The position numbers were made by a program, and so were the translations under genes. Source: Guillardia theta CCMP2712 (Eukaryota; Cryptophyceae; Pyrenomonadales; Geminigeraceae). Taken from it: DNA of 50,432 nt. A model generated the notes under the pieces. The model made no database searches. It had not been told where the DNA came from and saw nothing but the letters and a program-made list of their open reading frames with translations. The stretch spans positions 21,413 through 71,844 of the forward strand of contig NW_005434645.1 in assembly GCF_000315625.1 (NCBI RefSeq), given 5' to 3'. This document shows, one piece after another, positions 36,762 to 49,303 of the stretch. Position 1 is the first letter of the stretch; each line of letters begins with the position of its first letter.

Positions 36762-38537
36762 ATGGCTTCTGCAAACAGCTGGGACCAGGGAGGTCGTCTC
36801 AGCAGAGAGGATTTCAAGAAGCGACAAGAGCTGGAGGAGCTTAGAAAGTCTGGAGCGATCGAGCCAGAGCGAGATGAGGAAGGAAATGAGATCAACCCTC
36901 ACATCCCACAGTACATGTCCTCTGCGCCATGGTACTTGAACTCCAAGGGACCCACTTTGAAACATCAAAGGAATCTCAAAGTTCAGTCCATCACTGAGGG
37001 AGTTGCGGCTCGTGCAGTCCAGCCGGTTGGGAAGGGGAAGACCGTTTCGCGGACGAGGGACGAATTCGGAGAGAAGAAGAAGTCCAAAGATGATGACACT
37101 GATGCTCCTCGTGCAAACGGATATGATACAACCTATGCCGGCAAGCGCGACAGGTGGAACGGGTTCGATGCGGATATGTACATGAAGGTCGTGAAACGAC
37201 ACGAGCTGCTGGCAAAGGAGCGGCAGGCGTTGCGCGAGCAAAATGTCGACAAGTCACTGCAGGAGGGAGAGTCTTCTGCGTCGAGAGTGAAGCAGAAGGA
37301 CGAAAGTGACTCGTCGTCCTCTGACGATGAGGACGAGCAGAAAGACGCGGAGAAGGCAGAGATGATCGACCAGGATGGTAAATTGGTAGGACAGCAACTT
37401 GACACTGGCCGACTGGGTATGCAAACAAGAGTTTCTGTCAGAAATCTCCGTATTCGTGAGGACACTGCCAAGTATCTTCGCAATCTTGACGTGAAGTCTG
37501 CCTACTACGATCCCAAGACTCGTTCGATGCGTTCCAACCCTAATCCAGACAAGAATCCCCATGAATTGGATTATGCCGGTGAGAATTTCATCCGATATAC
37601 AGGAGATACTGTCAAGGTTGCCAAGCAGCAGCTGTATGAGTTGGAGGCGTACGAGAGAGGACAGGATGTGCACATGCTGGGTATGCCGACGCAGGCCGAG
37701 CTGCTGCACACCCAGTTCGAGGATAAGAAGACGTCTCTGGTTGAAAAGCAAAAGAAGCAGCTCTACGAGCATTATGGCGGGCAGGAATACGCAGAGAAAT
37801 CCATTCCACGAGCTGTCATCTTTGGGAACACCGAGCAGTATGTGGAGTACGCTGATGATGGTACCATCGTTAAGGGTCAGGTGAGGACATGGATAGTCTC
37901 TTGACTCTGTCTCGCTGATTGTGTGCTCGGCTACAGGAGCGAAGGGTCTTGAACTCCAAGTACGAGGAAGATAAGATGACCAACAACCACACCAAAGTCT
38001 GGGGCTCCTTCTGGTACAACGGCAAGTGGGGATACGCTTGCTGCTGTCAGTTCATCCGCAACTCGTACTGCACGGGCAAGACGGGCATCGAGGCCTTTGA
38101 AAAGCAGAAGGGAAGCCGGATGGGTCTGACTCCCTTCTTCGAGAACTCAAGCCAGATGGTTGCGACGATGCAGGCTCAGATCCAGAACCAGAAGCAAGAG
38201 AAGAAGGACAAGTCTGAAGGCTCCAAGAAGCTTGCCATCGGCGATCGCATGGTCGGACGCTCGTCCGACAGTTTTGACAAGAAGGCGCTAAAGAAGGCGC
38301 TCAAAGACGAGGAGAGGCGTGAGAAGCATGGTAGGATGAGCCTTGTCCTGTGTGTAACGAAGCTGACATGTGGCTGCAGACGGAGAGGCGGACGAGAGGA
38401 AGAGGAAGTACAACAGCCTTTCGACCACAGACGTGACGGAGGAGGAGATGGAGGCATACATGCTCAAGAAGAACCGCGGGGACGATCCGTTAGCTGGGTT
38501 GAGCAAGGGTGCCAACAACGGCTACGACTTTGTGTAA
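36762..38537 (+). CDS. SLU7: Pre-mRNA splicing factor SLU7 (zinc knuckle absent)
   Basis: Second-step splicing factor that helps select the 3' splice site. Exons 36762-37880, 37937-38330 and 38380-38537 join in phase. Family signatures are clear: [72 protein letters not shown], and in exon 2 [11 protein letters not shown] with KWGYACC and NSYCTGKTG. The start at 36762 (AAGATGG) is preferred to in-frame non-ATG codons just upstream. Known SLU7 proteins carry a CX2CX4HX4C zinc knuckle between KGPTLKHQR and GKRDRWNG. Here that interval is a Lys/Asp-rich stretch without any Cys, in an uninterrupted exon, so the knuckle is truly missing from this model. Confidence 0.95.
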
Positions 38538-38989
38538 GAGCTACTCTAGTTTGACTCTACTTGCCCGCGATGCTGCTGCATCGCTAACATGAACTAAGAG
38601 TGAAATGCATCATAAACTCTCTCGCTCTTACCTCTCGTGTGTCTCGCTCGCCTCTCGCTCCTCCTTATCCTCTTCACTCGCTCCCTCCCCTAAGAGTCTT
38701 GACCACCTCCCCTCTCTGTCCTTTTATTTCGCCGAAACTGAACCCAATAACCTTGTCCTTCCCTACTCCGCTCCCTCCGCTCCCTCCACCCTCACCTGCC
38801 CCTTCTCTTCCAGCGCCCTCCCTCCCCTAACTGAGACCCTCCCCTCTGCCCTCTGCTCTGCCCTCCCCTCCCCTCCCCTTCTTCCCCTCCTTTCCCTCTC
38901 CTTCCTCCGTCCTCTTCCTTCCCCTCTTTCATTGTCACTATTCTCCTCCTGGTCCTACACTGGTAGCCGCGGCTACCGGCCGCAGCCAC
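38538..38989. other. Pyrimidine-rich intergenic tract
   Basis: Almost entirely C/T on the plus strand from about 38620 to 38960, with CCCTCC and CTCTCC words. It probably contains the promoter or leader of the following gene. No coding signal. Confidence 0.5.
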
Positions 38990-41471
38990 ATGCGCGATGC
39001 GCGATGGCTGCATGCGAGGCACAGAGCGGCAGAGGACGTGACGCGAGCGATCGAAGAGCTCGTGGACCAGCTCGAGTATCCCAGCATCAGCATTTTCGCG
39101 TCCGCACACGCGCCGAGGTACAGTCTGTGGAGGAAGGCGCTGGCAGGAGTGTTCAGCTACCAGGACCACTTCAACCAGCGGGCAGAGGAGCGAGCGAAGG
39201 AGATTCTGAGGGAGGAGAGGGCGAGGAGGGAGTTCCTCAAGAAGAACGCGCCTCTGACGACTGAGTTTGACCTCGATGTCGCCGTTACACTGCTGTGCAT
39301 GGCGGAAGACAGCATGTTTAGACCCTTTCCCCCACCAGCAGCCAAGGAGCAGGTGGAGGGGTCTGACATGCTACAGGTCAGACTAGAGGACATTGAAGTG
39401 CTCGCGCGCAACGTGGAGAGGAAGGCTATCCGGTCGATCTTCCACGAGGCTGGGCAACATCAAGTCTGGAAGGACTGGTGGAGGGACGTCCTGTCGAGGA
39501 TGATAGCGGCAGCCGAAGAGAGTCCGAGCTCTGGCGAGGAGAGGATCTCTAGAGAATTTTCAGAGGTGGAGGTATGCCTGCATCTGCTGGAGGAAGGAGT
39601 GGTGCACGAGGACTTGGATCGGAGCTCGTCGGATGTTCCCGCGGAGGTGCACGAGAAGTTGGAGGCGCTGGCGGACGAAGCAAGCATCAACGTCGTTCTC
39701 TCTTTTCTCAAGTCGTACGCCAAGGCCATGAGGGAGAGGATCAGCGCGTGCGATGTCTCTGTCGTGAAGCATCTTGTTGACTATGACAGGCACACTGGAG
39801 GGTTCCGACGTCTCTCCAGCTCCGTCAGGCCCACTGGCCCGACCGCTGCGTCCAGGAGAAAGGCAGGAGCAAGGACGGACGTCCAGGGTTCCTCCAAGGC
39901 TGATTCAGAAACCTTCGTTGCTGTTGTGTTGAAGAGCTTCCGAGACAAGTCGCTGTTTGTTCAGGTACTGTCATGGTGCATGTTGTGCCGCTGGGACCTT
40001 GACGGAGCTTGCTCAACGACAGGTGAAGTCGATAGAGTTCGACATGTTGTCCTCACGAGTCGAGCCATGGTTCGATAGCATCCTTGAGACTTTTGTTGAC
40101 GTCAACTGGCGCACAAGGAGAAAGATCAGCCCCGACTCGCTCGCCGTCCATCCGAGCGTTGTCTCCTTCCTTGTCCATCGACTGAGCAGTCCGACAAGGG
40201 AGGGGCAGGACCTGCAGGCCTCTGATGCCGACGACCAGGAGAGGAGACATCAACTTGCGGCCCTCGGAGCTCTCGCCATCTTTGCGCAGAACGAGGAGAA
40301 CGTGAGCAAGTCGGGCGCCCTCGACAGCCTCGTGCAGCTCCTCACGGGTTTCATGCAAGGCGATGCTCAGCAAGACGTCTTCACCGCCCGCTTGTTCGCG
40401 CTGGCCAACAGCCTCTGCAAGTTCGATGCGGTACTGGCTCCCCTCCTCGCCTGCGGCTACAGCGAGAAGGCGGTAAGAAGCCTCGACAGGGCGAGGGAGT
40501 CGGAGCTAGTCAACGAGAGCATGCTGTTCCTTGCCGTGAACGCCACAGTCAACCATGGAGAAGTTGTTGGAGCAGAAGCGAACTTGACCGAAGAAGCTGT
40601 CACGCGAGCTTCTCAGGTGGTAGATCAGCTGGACCCGACCAGGGGCCGAGATGCCATGGCGACCGGGTTGGTTGACAAGTACCTGAAACTGCTCAGAGCC
40701 ATCGCAGTCCAGCATCCGGAAATGATCCCGGTCAACGTGATAGGGCAGATCAAGACGGCGCTGACCTACATGTGGGACTTGAAGTCTGTGCTGGAGAACG
40801 CCTGCCTGGTGCTGCAGGCAGCGTGCTGGGGGCACGAGGAACGGAAGCAAGCATGCCATGACAGCGGCCTATCCTCCTTCCTCCTCAAGTTGCTCGACCG
40901 ATGCAAGGTGGACAAGGACAGCTCCCAGCACCTCTTCACCTCCATTCGCATCCTCTCCTCGCCAGCCTCCAGGCTTCACAAGGCAATAGCCCAGCACGTG
41001 GAGGTTTTCTTCCGGGTCCTCGACCTTCATCGAGGGGTCGGCAGTCTTGTGGAGAGCGTCTGCCTCATCTTCTGCAACATCTCCAAGCACGACAGCTCCA
41101 GCCTCCTGCATCACTCGGAGAAGCTCATCGACTACGTTGCTCAGCACGAGCAGGAACCCAAGATCGCCAGGAATGGGATATGGCTGCTGGCGAACATCTG
41201 CGAGGACCTGGAGTTCTGGGACCTGTACGATGACGAGTACGTTTATGAGATCGTCTTGCACCTCATGATCTTGCACGAGGACGACCAGGAGTTGCAGTAC
41301 GCAAGTCTACACCTGGCGCTCCTGCTCCTTAAACAGCGAGGGGAGCTGCAAAATGAAGAGATGCTGCTGCATCTCAGGAAGCAGGTCCAGACCTCCATGC
41401 TGAAGCACAGCGAGCATGCCGGGATCTGCAGGTTCGGGGACATGTATTTGAGGTACTCGTCGAGCCTGTGA
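38990..41471 (+). CDS. Armadillo/HEAT-like alpha-helical repeat protein, family unknown
   Basis: Two exons, 38990-39964 and 40023-41471, joined by a 58-nt GT-AG intron in phase (FVQ to VKSIEF), encode about 807 residues. The N-terminal third is highly charged (RAEERAKEILREERARREF). The C-terminal 480 residues are a regular series of amphipathic helices: LAALGALAIFAQNEENVSKS, then SLVQLLTGFMQG, VLENACLVLQAACWG, NGIWLLANICEDLEFWDLYD and ending near DDQELQYASLHLALLLL. These resemble ARM/HEAT repeats. No nuclear-import-specific motif is seen. The start at 38990 is the first ATG of a frame whose upstream part is low complexity; an extra 5' exon is possible. I cannot name a family. Confidence 0.8.
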
Positions 41472-41637
41472 CGATAGCGAGGAGTGGAGGCAAGCGATGT
41501 AAGAGGAGGTGCTGCATACAAAGGAAAAGAGTTCATTCCGAGAATACAAAACACTTTTTTCCTCCATCTTGAAAGGAGAGAAGGAGCAGGCACAACACCC
41601 CCCCCGTTGCTTCCCTCCTGTCCTCGTCATTTCTTCA

Positions 41638-42596
41638 TCAATGGGGCCCAGGGGTCTTCAACGAATGAGCTCTTGTAGTATGGTCTCGCCCCTCCTCCCC
41701 CTTCGCCCCTCTCCTCCCCGCCTCTCCCTCCTCCTCTCCCACCTCCTCTCCACCCTCCTCTGCCACCTCCCCCTCTGCCACCTCCCCCTCTGCCTCCTCC
41801 CCCTCTGCCTCCTCCGAAGTCATCACGGGGGTGATGTCCTCTGCCTCTGAACCCATGATCGCCTCGTCCTCTTCCATGTTGCCATTGACCTGATAGGAAG
41901 CGTTACTGATGTTACGACGGCGAAGCAGGAAGCATCATCAGAACAGCGAGGCGTGCCGAGACCTTGTTGTGTTTGATTGTGATGGAAAGGACGATGATTG
42001 TCCCCTTCGTTCCTGTCGGCAACGATCTCACCACCATGGAGCAAGACTCCCTGCCACATCCCCATACCCTGCATGCGAATCCATGGCGGAAAACGCCTGC
42101 ACCTCGAAGTTGCCGTTCATACCGCCAGACGGCAGATGAAATGAAGCATAGTATCTTGAGAGTCATCAGTACATGAGCTTCACATCAGGAGCTTCTCCTC
42201 ACCCGGGAGTACTGCCATCACCTGCCGCATGATAAGCCAGACTGTTGAGAAGGATCAGGAGCAAGCACAGACCAGCATGCGGCATTGGCATCCCCATAGC
42301 GTTCGTTTGTAGAAACCTTCCCACAGGAGGAATTCCTGCATGTCCTTGCATCCCTGGAGTCCCTGGCAGTCCCTCCATCCCCTGCTTACCAACGCCCTCA
42401 GCCTCGCAGATCCCGAAGCGTTCGTATTTACCTGACCTCCCTGCTCCTCGCCTCCTCCTTGCACCGGTGGAGCAGAGTGCTTTCTGCCAGCTTCGTCCTG
42501 CAGCTCCTTGTCTTCTTGCTCTTGCCTCTCTCTAACCTCTCTCGCCCTCTTCCTCATCGCCTCCAGCCGCTCGCGCCTCTCCGCCGCGTCCTCCAT
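41638..42596 (-). CDS. Unrecognised acidic/basic low-complexity protein (exon model approximate)
   Basis: Exon 1 (42596-42432) is clear: MEDAAERRERLEAMRKRARE, then a charged helix and a Gly/Gln-rich end, followed by GTAAAT. A second segment (about 42402-42250) is Gly/Pro/Met-rich (GLPGTPGMQGHAGIPPVGRF, AMGMPMPHAG); joining it to exon 1 in phase requires a 29-nt intron. A third stretch near 42160-42040 reads SGGMNGNFEVQAFSAMDSHA. A fourth (41880-41638) is strongly acidic (NMEEDEAIMGSEAEDITPVM, then EEAEGE repeats) and ends in TGA at 41638. The arginine-rich start recalls small spliceosome-associated proteins, but I cannot identify it. Confidence 0.45.
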
Positions 42597-42827
42597 TGCC
42601 CATGTGCCCTCCTCAGAGGTATCAGGGAGTCAACGGAACAACGAAATGTAACGGACACTGAAGCAAGACTGAACGGAAAGAGTAACGGTTTTGGAATACG
42701 ACGTACCCTCCCGAGCGAGGAAACTGAATAAAACTCAGTCAATAAAAATTTCAAATTAACAAAGATCATTTGTACATATGATAGATTTCTGAGTACCCCT
42801 ACCCCCAACGAATCATCCCCGCGCGCC
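42597..42827. promoter_or_regulatory. Short bidirectional promoter region
   Basis: 231 bp separates the start codons of two divergent genes (42596 minus, 42828 plus). The region is AT-richer in its centre (TAAAACTCAGTCAATAAAAA near 42730) than the flanking coding DNA. Confidence 0.5.
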
Positions 42828-45174
42828 ATGAGCTGGGCGGATCTAGCCGACGATGACGACGACGACTGGCTGCAAGACTCGCCCTTCCCCTCCTCCTCCT
42901 CTCAGTCTCCTTCCGTCCCTATCTCTTCCACTGTCTCTAGCTCCCCTCCTCAGAAGACTTCAGGATTTGCCCCTCCTCCCGCCACGACCTCTGCTCATGC
43001 TCCCAACAGGGCCTCCTCGCATTCCCACTCAAGCACGCCATCCTGGTCCTCTTCTGTGCCCAAAGCTTCTGTGCAGCCGTCCCAGTCAGCTCAGTTTGGT
43101 TCCATTCTACCCGACCCGCCGAACTCTTCGAAGAATGCCATACCTGCGTGCTTTCGGCTGACACCCCAACGTTCGTCTGTCACACTACCCGAGGATATAG
43201 CGGAGCCTAAAAGGGAATCCCCGAAAAAACCTGAAGCTTTTGCTCTTTCCATGCCTACCTCCACGGCAACGTTTTCCTTCGGCTCAACAGCTACATCGAA
43301 TTTCACGTTTGGACAGTCATCAACGACTAGTCAGTCTTCGTTGTTCAAGCAACCGGTTCAGACATCGACAACCGCCCAGCACGGTAAACTTTCAGCTGCT
43401 CCTGCACACTCGCGAGCCCCTCCAGCTGCTCCTGCACACACTCTCCAGTCATCCTCTCCCGCAACGCAATCTTTGATTTCCCCTATGTCGCGAACAAGTC
43501 CTTCGGCGCCTGCTGCAACAACAGAGATTGAGGAAAGCGTTGGGGTAAACAAGCACGAAAGCTTTATCACAAGTCTTTGCAAATTTAATGTGGCATTGGT
43601 AATAGCATAAAGCTGATTTGGCTTCATAGCTGACCTTCTTGCTTTTGCAGACAAAGCCAGCTTTGTTGGCCATGACAAAGTCGCAGTTACTTTCCCTGCG
43701 AATTCCGTAAGTTTTCAGATTGTTCATGCGCATTTGGGTACTGAGCGATATTTTCAGCATCGGAACCATCAAATATTTGCTAAGTCAGCCCACGAATAAC
43801 GTCCAAAGGCCAGACGTGCAAGCCAGGATGTCCCAACCGTACCAAGGTTTCCTAGACGCGATGAACCTGAATGTGACATCGCTCTGCATGATAGAGCAGG
43901 AGACTCCTCAGATCCGGGCTCTTCCCATAGGAGTGAGGAAACGCCTTCAGATGGTCAGGGGGGACCTTGACAGGGAGGCCCGTCACAGGCCCTCCACAGA
44001 CAACATGCAGATTCCTGTGAAAGTTCGGGAATACCTGGACGCCCTGCCCCTTGGCGTACGGGTTCATCTTCACTCGCTGTCAGGTTCTGTGGAGGAGTTG
44101 TGCCGGGAAAGCAAGAGCTCCGAAGTTGCTAAGGCTCCTGTTGTTGTCAAAGATGAGAACCAGGAGAAGGAGATCGAGAAACTTAAGAAGAAGCTGAAGG
44201 AGAAAGCAGCTGAGAACGCTTCCTTGATCTCAAAGTTGGACGACAAAGACAAGAAGCTGGCGCAATCGATCAAGGACAACGAGGCGAAGAGTCAGGAGAT
44301 CAAGGATCTTCATCACGTTGTGGAGAACGTCTCCCGCAACTTCCAGACTCTGAAGGACACCCTCGTCCAGAAAGAGTCCGAGCTAAGGGCTTGTCACGAT
44401 GAGATCAAGGCAAAGAAAGACATCATCCACAAGCTTGAATCGAAGATTCGGCACCATGAGAAGACCATCGCGAAGCTTCAGAACCTTGAGAACTTCCATG
44501 TTGAGCGAAGAATACCGCTCTACAAGAAGGCCGCGGCGTTCAAGAGGCTTGTCGCCGGGCTGCACGAAGAGCAGAGGGAACGCGTGAGGGAGGAGCGTGC
44601 TGGTGCGATGAGCTGCAGGAAGGAGAAACTGCGGTCTCTTGTGCGATGGAAGCAGTGCTTCATGGACAGCAGGGCGGAGGAGCTGGATGAGGTTTCTTCA
44701 CGCTACAAGGAGATCCGAGCGAAGATGTCGAGGATCGCTAACGAGCTAGTGCCCCTTGGAGCTTTCATCTCCTCCTCCTCCTCCTCCTCCCCTTCGATTC
44801 GCAGGTCTTTCGAGCGCTCGATGATCAGCCTGCGTGAGGGATTCATGGACGTGAGCAAGTACCCTCCACGCACAGCGGGCGAGGAGGAAGAGAAGGCATC
44901 TCCTCCTTCCTACCGGCGTCCTGGACGCTCTCAGCAAGCTGACTACCTGCTCAACGACTCAGAGAATCAGCTTGCCAACTGCATGACGCCTACAGGAAAG
45001 CTAGGTTCCCCCCTGCCCTCTCCTGGGGATCTCCACCACACGCCCATCGCCACAGACCGAACGCGGGAGATCGTTCAGAGTCCGCAGTCGAAGGAGAAGA
45101 CGTCAGTACAGAGGAATGTGCCCAAGGACCTGATCCGCTGGCTGCAGCGAGGAAACTTGTCGTCTACTCAATGA
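42828..45174 (+). CDS. Unrecognised coiled-coil protein with Ser/Pro-rich, FG-containing N terminus
   Basis: Three exons (42828-43598, 43651-43706, 43758-45174) join in phase with canonical GT-AG introns. The protein opens MSWADLADDDDDDWLQD and then is Ser/Pro/Thr-rich for about 230 residues, with scattered FG dipeptides (TFSFGSTATS, TFGQSS). The central part is a long coiled coil (KEIEKLKKKLKEKAAENASL; SKLDDKDKKLAQSIKDNEAK; KLESKIRHHEKTIAKLQN). The C terminus is Ser/Pro-rich and ends IRWLQRGNLSSTQ. The FG content suggests, but does not show, a nuclear-pore or condensate role. Confidence 0.8.
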
Positions 45175-45663
45175 CAGCAGGGACTTGGGCTGTTGGGTTG
45201 TTGGTTGATGAAGTAAATATGACACGAACGTGAGAGTGATGGAGAGGTTCTAGGAAGGGAGAGGTTCTAGGATGGAAGAGCTGATGGAAGAGGTTCTAGG
45301 GAGGACGAGGGTGCTGACAACAAGATGAAAGGGGAGAGGAGGACGGAGAGGTGGGAGGATTGGTGGGAGGCACAGCGTAAGGGAGCAGGGCAGCAGGCAG
45401 GCAAGCAGGCAGGACGGGTGGGATGCGGGTTCCCAAAAAAAAACTGATATGAGTTTGTTGGACTGGGGCGGGGAGAGAGGAGGACGGAGGGAGAGAGGAG
45501 CGACGGGGCGATAACAGCTAGAGAGGTAGAGGATGCGGAGACGGGTGGACAGTCGGCAGGAAGGGAGAAGGGGAGGAGGAGAGTGGCAAAAGAGGAAGTA
45601 AAGGAAGAAAGCGTCAAGGAGGACGGGGAGGGGAAGGGGACGGGAGGGCGAGGATCCGAGACC
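45175..45663. other. Intergenic region, purine-rich
   Basis: About 490 bp, mostly G/A-rich on the plus strand (GGGAGAGG, GGCAGGCAAGCAGGCAGG near 45388). The frame of the next gene is open for 27 codons before its ATG, but the sequence there is low complexity and I treat it as leader. Confidence 0.5.
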
Positions 45664-47446
45664 ATGGGAGGCACCAGCTCTGTGTGTGCGGATGTGAAGG
45701 CGAGAGGAAATGCATTGTTTGCTGAGGGCAAGTACGAGGAAGCGGTGGAAGCGTACACACGAGCTCTGGAAGCGAGCGGGCAAGACCAGACGCTGTGGAG
45801 CAACAGGAGCGCGGCCAGGTTGAAACTGGGCCATTATGGCTTCGCCCTCGCCGACGCGCTTTCTTGTGTCCACCTCGCTCCTCGCTGGGCCAAGAGCTAC
45901 TTCCGTCTCGCGAGCGCGTTCCTCGCTGCAGGCAGACCCGTCGAGGCAGCGGACAACTTCAGACGGGCGCTGGCACTGAGCCCGACGGACGCGACGATCC
46001 TGACGAGCTTGAAGGCGTGCGAGGAAAAGAGCGAGGGCGTGAGAGGACGAGGATACGTCTACTTCTGGGGACAGGCGGGATCAGCTGTGGGCGAGCAGGT
46101 GTCGTCAAGTACCCCAAGGATGCTCAAGAAGGCCATGGGCCGGCAGGTGCGGGACGTGGCCTGCGGGCTCGTACACTCGGCCATGGTGATGGGGAGCGGG
46201 GAAGTGCTGTGCTGGGGAGAGAACAAGTACGGGCAGTGCGGGACTGGGACGCAGGAGCAGACGGAGCACCCGACCTTCGTCGGCTCGCTCTTCGGAGTCG
46301 CGTGCATGTCCGTGTCCTGCGGGGGAGCACACACGGTGGTGGTCAGCGAGGACGGGAGGGTCTTTTCGTGGGGGCTGGGAGCCAACGGGCAGCTCGGGCA
46401 TGGGAGCAGAGACAACTTGACGACCCCCAGCGTCGTGCAGGCGATGAGAGGAAGGGACGTGCTGGCGGTCACGTGCGGTGTCGGGCATACGGTCATTGTG
46501 CTTGCTGGGGGGGAGCTGTACACGTGCGGATGGAACAAAAATGGTTCTCTCCGCCTTCATTTTCTGCCCCTCCTCTTCATCCTGCTCCTCCTGCTCCTAT
46601 CAGTTTTTCCAGAAACACCTCATCCTTCATCACACCTTCACTTCTCCTCCTGGTCCTCTTCTCCATCTCTCTCCCCGATCATCTTCCCGTTTCTCGTCCT
46701 GCTTATCATCTCCATCATCTCCATCATCTCCATCTTCTCCATCTTCTCCATCTTCTCCATCTTCTCCATCTTCGTACTTTCCATCTTATCGGCTGTTTGC
46801 AGGACAATGTGGAGTAGGGAGCACGAGCGACCTCCTCTCACCCCAATGCGTCGAAAGTCTGCGGGGTGAAGGGGTACAGCATGCTTCCTGCGGGGCAGGA
46901 CACACAGCAGTCGTGACAGGAGGAGGGGAGGTGTTCACCTTCGGCTCCGGCAGCTGCGGACAACTCGGCCATGGCGACTGTCAGGACTTGTCCATGCCCA
47001 GGAGAGTTGGGGCCCTGGTGGGGATCGTGATGTCCATGGTGGCATGCGGGGAGGAGTACACCGTCTGCGCTGCCTTCGATCATAGGGTGTTCGGCTTCGG
47101 GCTGAACAACGTCGGTCAGCTGGGGGCCAGCTCGACGTCCCATCCCTACCTGAGCGAGCCAAGGCAGATGGAGTTCCTCAAGGAGGAGGAGGTGGAGCTG
47201 TGCAAATGCAATCAGAGCGAAGTGATCGCGCTGACGAGGAGAGGAGCACTGAGAGCGTGGGGGGGGTCGAGCTTCCCCTCCTCCTCCTCCTCCTCCTCCT
47301 TCTCCTCCTCCTCCTCCTCCTCCTCCTCACAGCTGCGAAGCATCGCGGGCTTTGACAGGAAGACGGTGCAGAGAATTGAGTGCGGCAGACGACATGTCTG
47401 CATCCTCCAGCGATCTACTCACGCACAGGCTTGCAAGGTCAGATGA
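45664..47446 (+). CDS. TPR-RCC1 repeat protein
   Basis: Start ATG at 45664 (GAGACCATGGGAG). Residues about 8-120 form three TPR motifs (KARGNALFAEGKYEEAVEAY; NRSAARLKLGHYGFALADAL; SYFRLASAFLAAGRPVEAAD). From about residue 135 RCC1 repeats follow: GRQVRDVACGLVHSAMVM, GEVLCWGENKYGQCGTG, VSCGGAHTVVVSEDGRVFSW, VTCGVGHTVIVLAGGELYT. After an intron (46544-46802, rejoining WNKN to GQCGVGS) come SCGAGHTAVVTGGGEVFTF, GLNNVGQLGASS and IECGRRHVCIL. That is about six to seven blades, enough for a propeller. A poly-Ser run from a (CTC)n tract (47277-47329) sits inside the last blade. MGG at the N terminus could be myristoylated. RCC1 propellers act in GTPase exchange or as binding scaffolds; the partner is unknown. 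The stop at 47444-47446 may be bypassed by splicing into the filamin-type exons downstream. Confidence 0.85.
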
Positions 47447-47462
47447 AGTTGCAACGAAAATC

Positions 47463-47570
47463 GATGACGATGATGATGATGATGAGGATGAGGATGATGA
47501 GGATGAGGATGATGATGATGAGGATGATGATGAGGATGAGGATGATGAGGATGATGATGATGATGATAGA

Positions 47571-47603
<33 letters not shown>

Positions 47604-47625
47604 AATGATGATGAGGAGGAGGAGG
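47463..47625 (+). repeat. (GAT)n / (GAG/GAT) trinucleotide array
   Basis: Impure GATGATGAGGAT array of about 160 bp, encoding poly-Asp in one frame. It sits between the end of the RCC1 frame and the first filamin-type exon, with a second array (GAGGAC/GAGGAT) at 47841-47886 in the next intron. Confidence 0.85.
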
Positions 47626-47770
47626 ACGATTGGAAGATAGAGAAGACAATTGTACGGAGGGGGGAAAATAGCACGAGTAGGAAGTGCAGGAAGACGAGAC
47701 AGGTGGAAGGCGAGGAGGATGAAATAAGCTGCAGGCTGTTGGGGAAGCAACGTGCTGTGTACAAGCAGGG

Positions 47771-49257
47771 AAGAAGTCGAAGTTCAAGATCATCGCAGCG
47801 TACGAGGATGGAGAGCGAGTGGATCAGGTGGGTCGGAAGGGAGGACGAGGACGAGGACGAGGACGAGGATGAGGACGAGGATGAAGGAGGAGGAGGAGGA
47901 GGGAGGGAGAGGAGTCTTCTGATGCCATTACAGGGAGGGGACCGTTTCTCAGCTCTGCTGTTCTACGAAGACGGGAACTGCGAGTGCAACGTTAACTTTT
48001 CTCATCCCACTTCCCTTGCCGTGAGTGTTTCCCTTCAGATCTTCGTCGACGACAACTTCGATGGGACTTACGATGGCGAGCTGATCGCCCAGCATGCTGG
48101 GGAGGCTCGCCTCTGGATCCTACTAGGTCCTTCCCCTCATCAACCTTCCACCCTCCTCCTCCAACCCGTTCCTCCTCCTCATCCTTCACCGCCTTGCCTT
48201 GCCCTCATCATCGTATCCCCCTCTCTTTTCTCACTTCCAGCGTCATCTCTCCCCATGCTGTTCCTCTTTCCCTTCTTGCTTTCATCTAGACAGATCTGCC
48301 TGCTACCTCTGCATCACCTTCATCCTCTCACTTGGCTGTTGAAAAGATGGAGTTCACATTCAAGGCAGCCCTTATCATGTCAAGATTGAACCGCAGGAGG
48401 TTGAAACTTGATCGGCCATGCCTTCCCATCTTGAACTTGTCTTTACAGATCAGCTGCAAAGATTGTTTCGTCGTCTGCAAGACAAGCAGGTGCTCAACAG
48501 GTCTTGTTGCCTGATGGTTTGCATGAGTTCTGGGAGCAGAGAGAACAGCTATCACGAGGCCGGCCAGATGATGTTTGTCATGGTTTACTTGAGAGATAAG
48601 TGATAGAAGCAATTTCTTGCACTCCTCCCCCTGTAATCTTCACGTCAGGTTCAACAATCCATGCAAACCTGACCTTGCACGGATCAAACACTCCATCACA
48701 GTTGCGGAGAGCTCCAGGGAGGTTGGAGAGGTGACTTGATGAATGCCTCCATCTCCTGACGATGATAACATTTGTGTCTACAAGATTGAAACGAACATGG
48801 AAATCGACAAGACAGGAGCTGTGGTCCTGACCATGTGAAAGCTATCATTGTCATCCAATACCGATGTCTTGACGATCTTTAATCAAAGGGAGCCAACAAT
48901 CCGAGCAAATTACTTGATAGACGTTGGCGTGCTACGGGATTGGATGGTAGCATTGAAGCTGATGATAGGTTCTCTTCGACGGCAGTCAACTACCAGGGTG
49001 CCCCCTTGAAGTCGAAGTATCCTCTTCCTCCCTCCCTCCCTCCCTCCCTCCCTCCCTCCCTCCCTCCCTCCCTCCCTCCCTCCCTCCCTCCACTCCTCCT
49101 TCGCTCTTCAGCTATGCCTGCCGCTCTCTTTCCGTCCATCCTCCACTGTCCCGCCCTGACGAGGCATCTCACGGCTTGTCTTGCAGGTCTTTCCTACTGA
49201 GATCTCCCCGGACAAATGTCTCGTGGACGATAAAGGTAAGAGGAGGAGGAGGAAGAT

Positions 49258-49303
<46 letters not shown>

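Noticed and set aside
47352-48389. 345-codon frame with a poly-Asp stretch
   Set aside because: It reads the GAT array. Its C-terminal part coincides with a real filamin exon, but the acidic part lies between exons of RCC1 and filamin readings in other frames.
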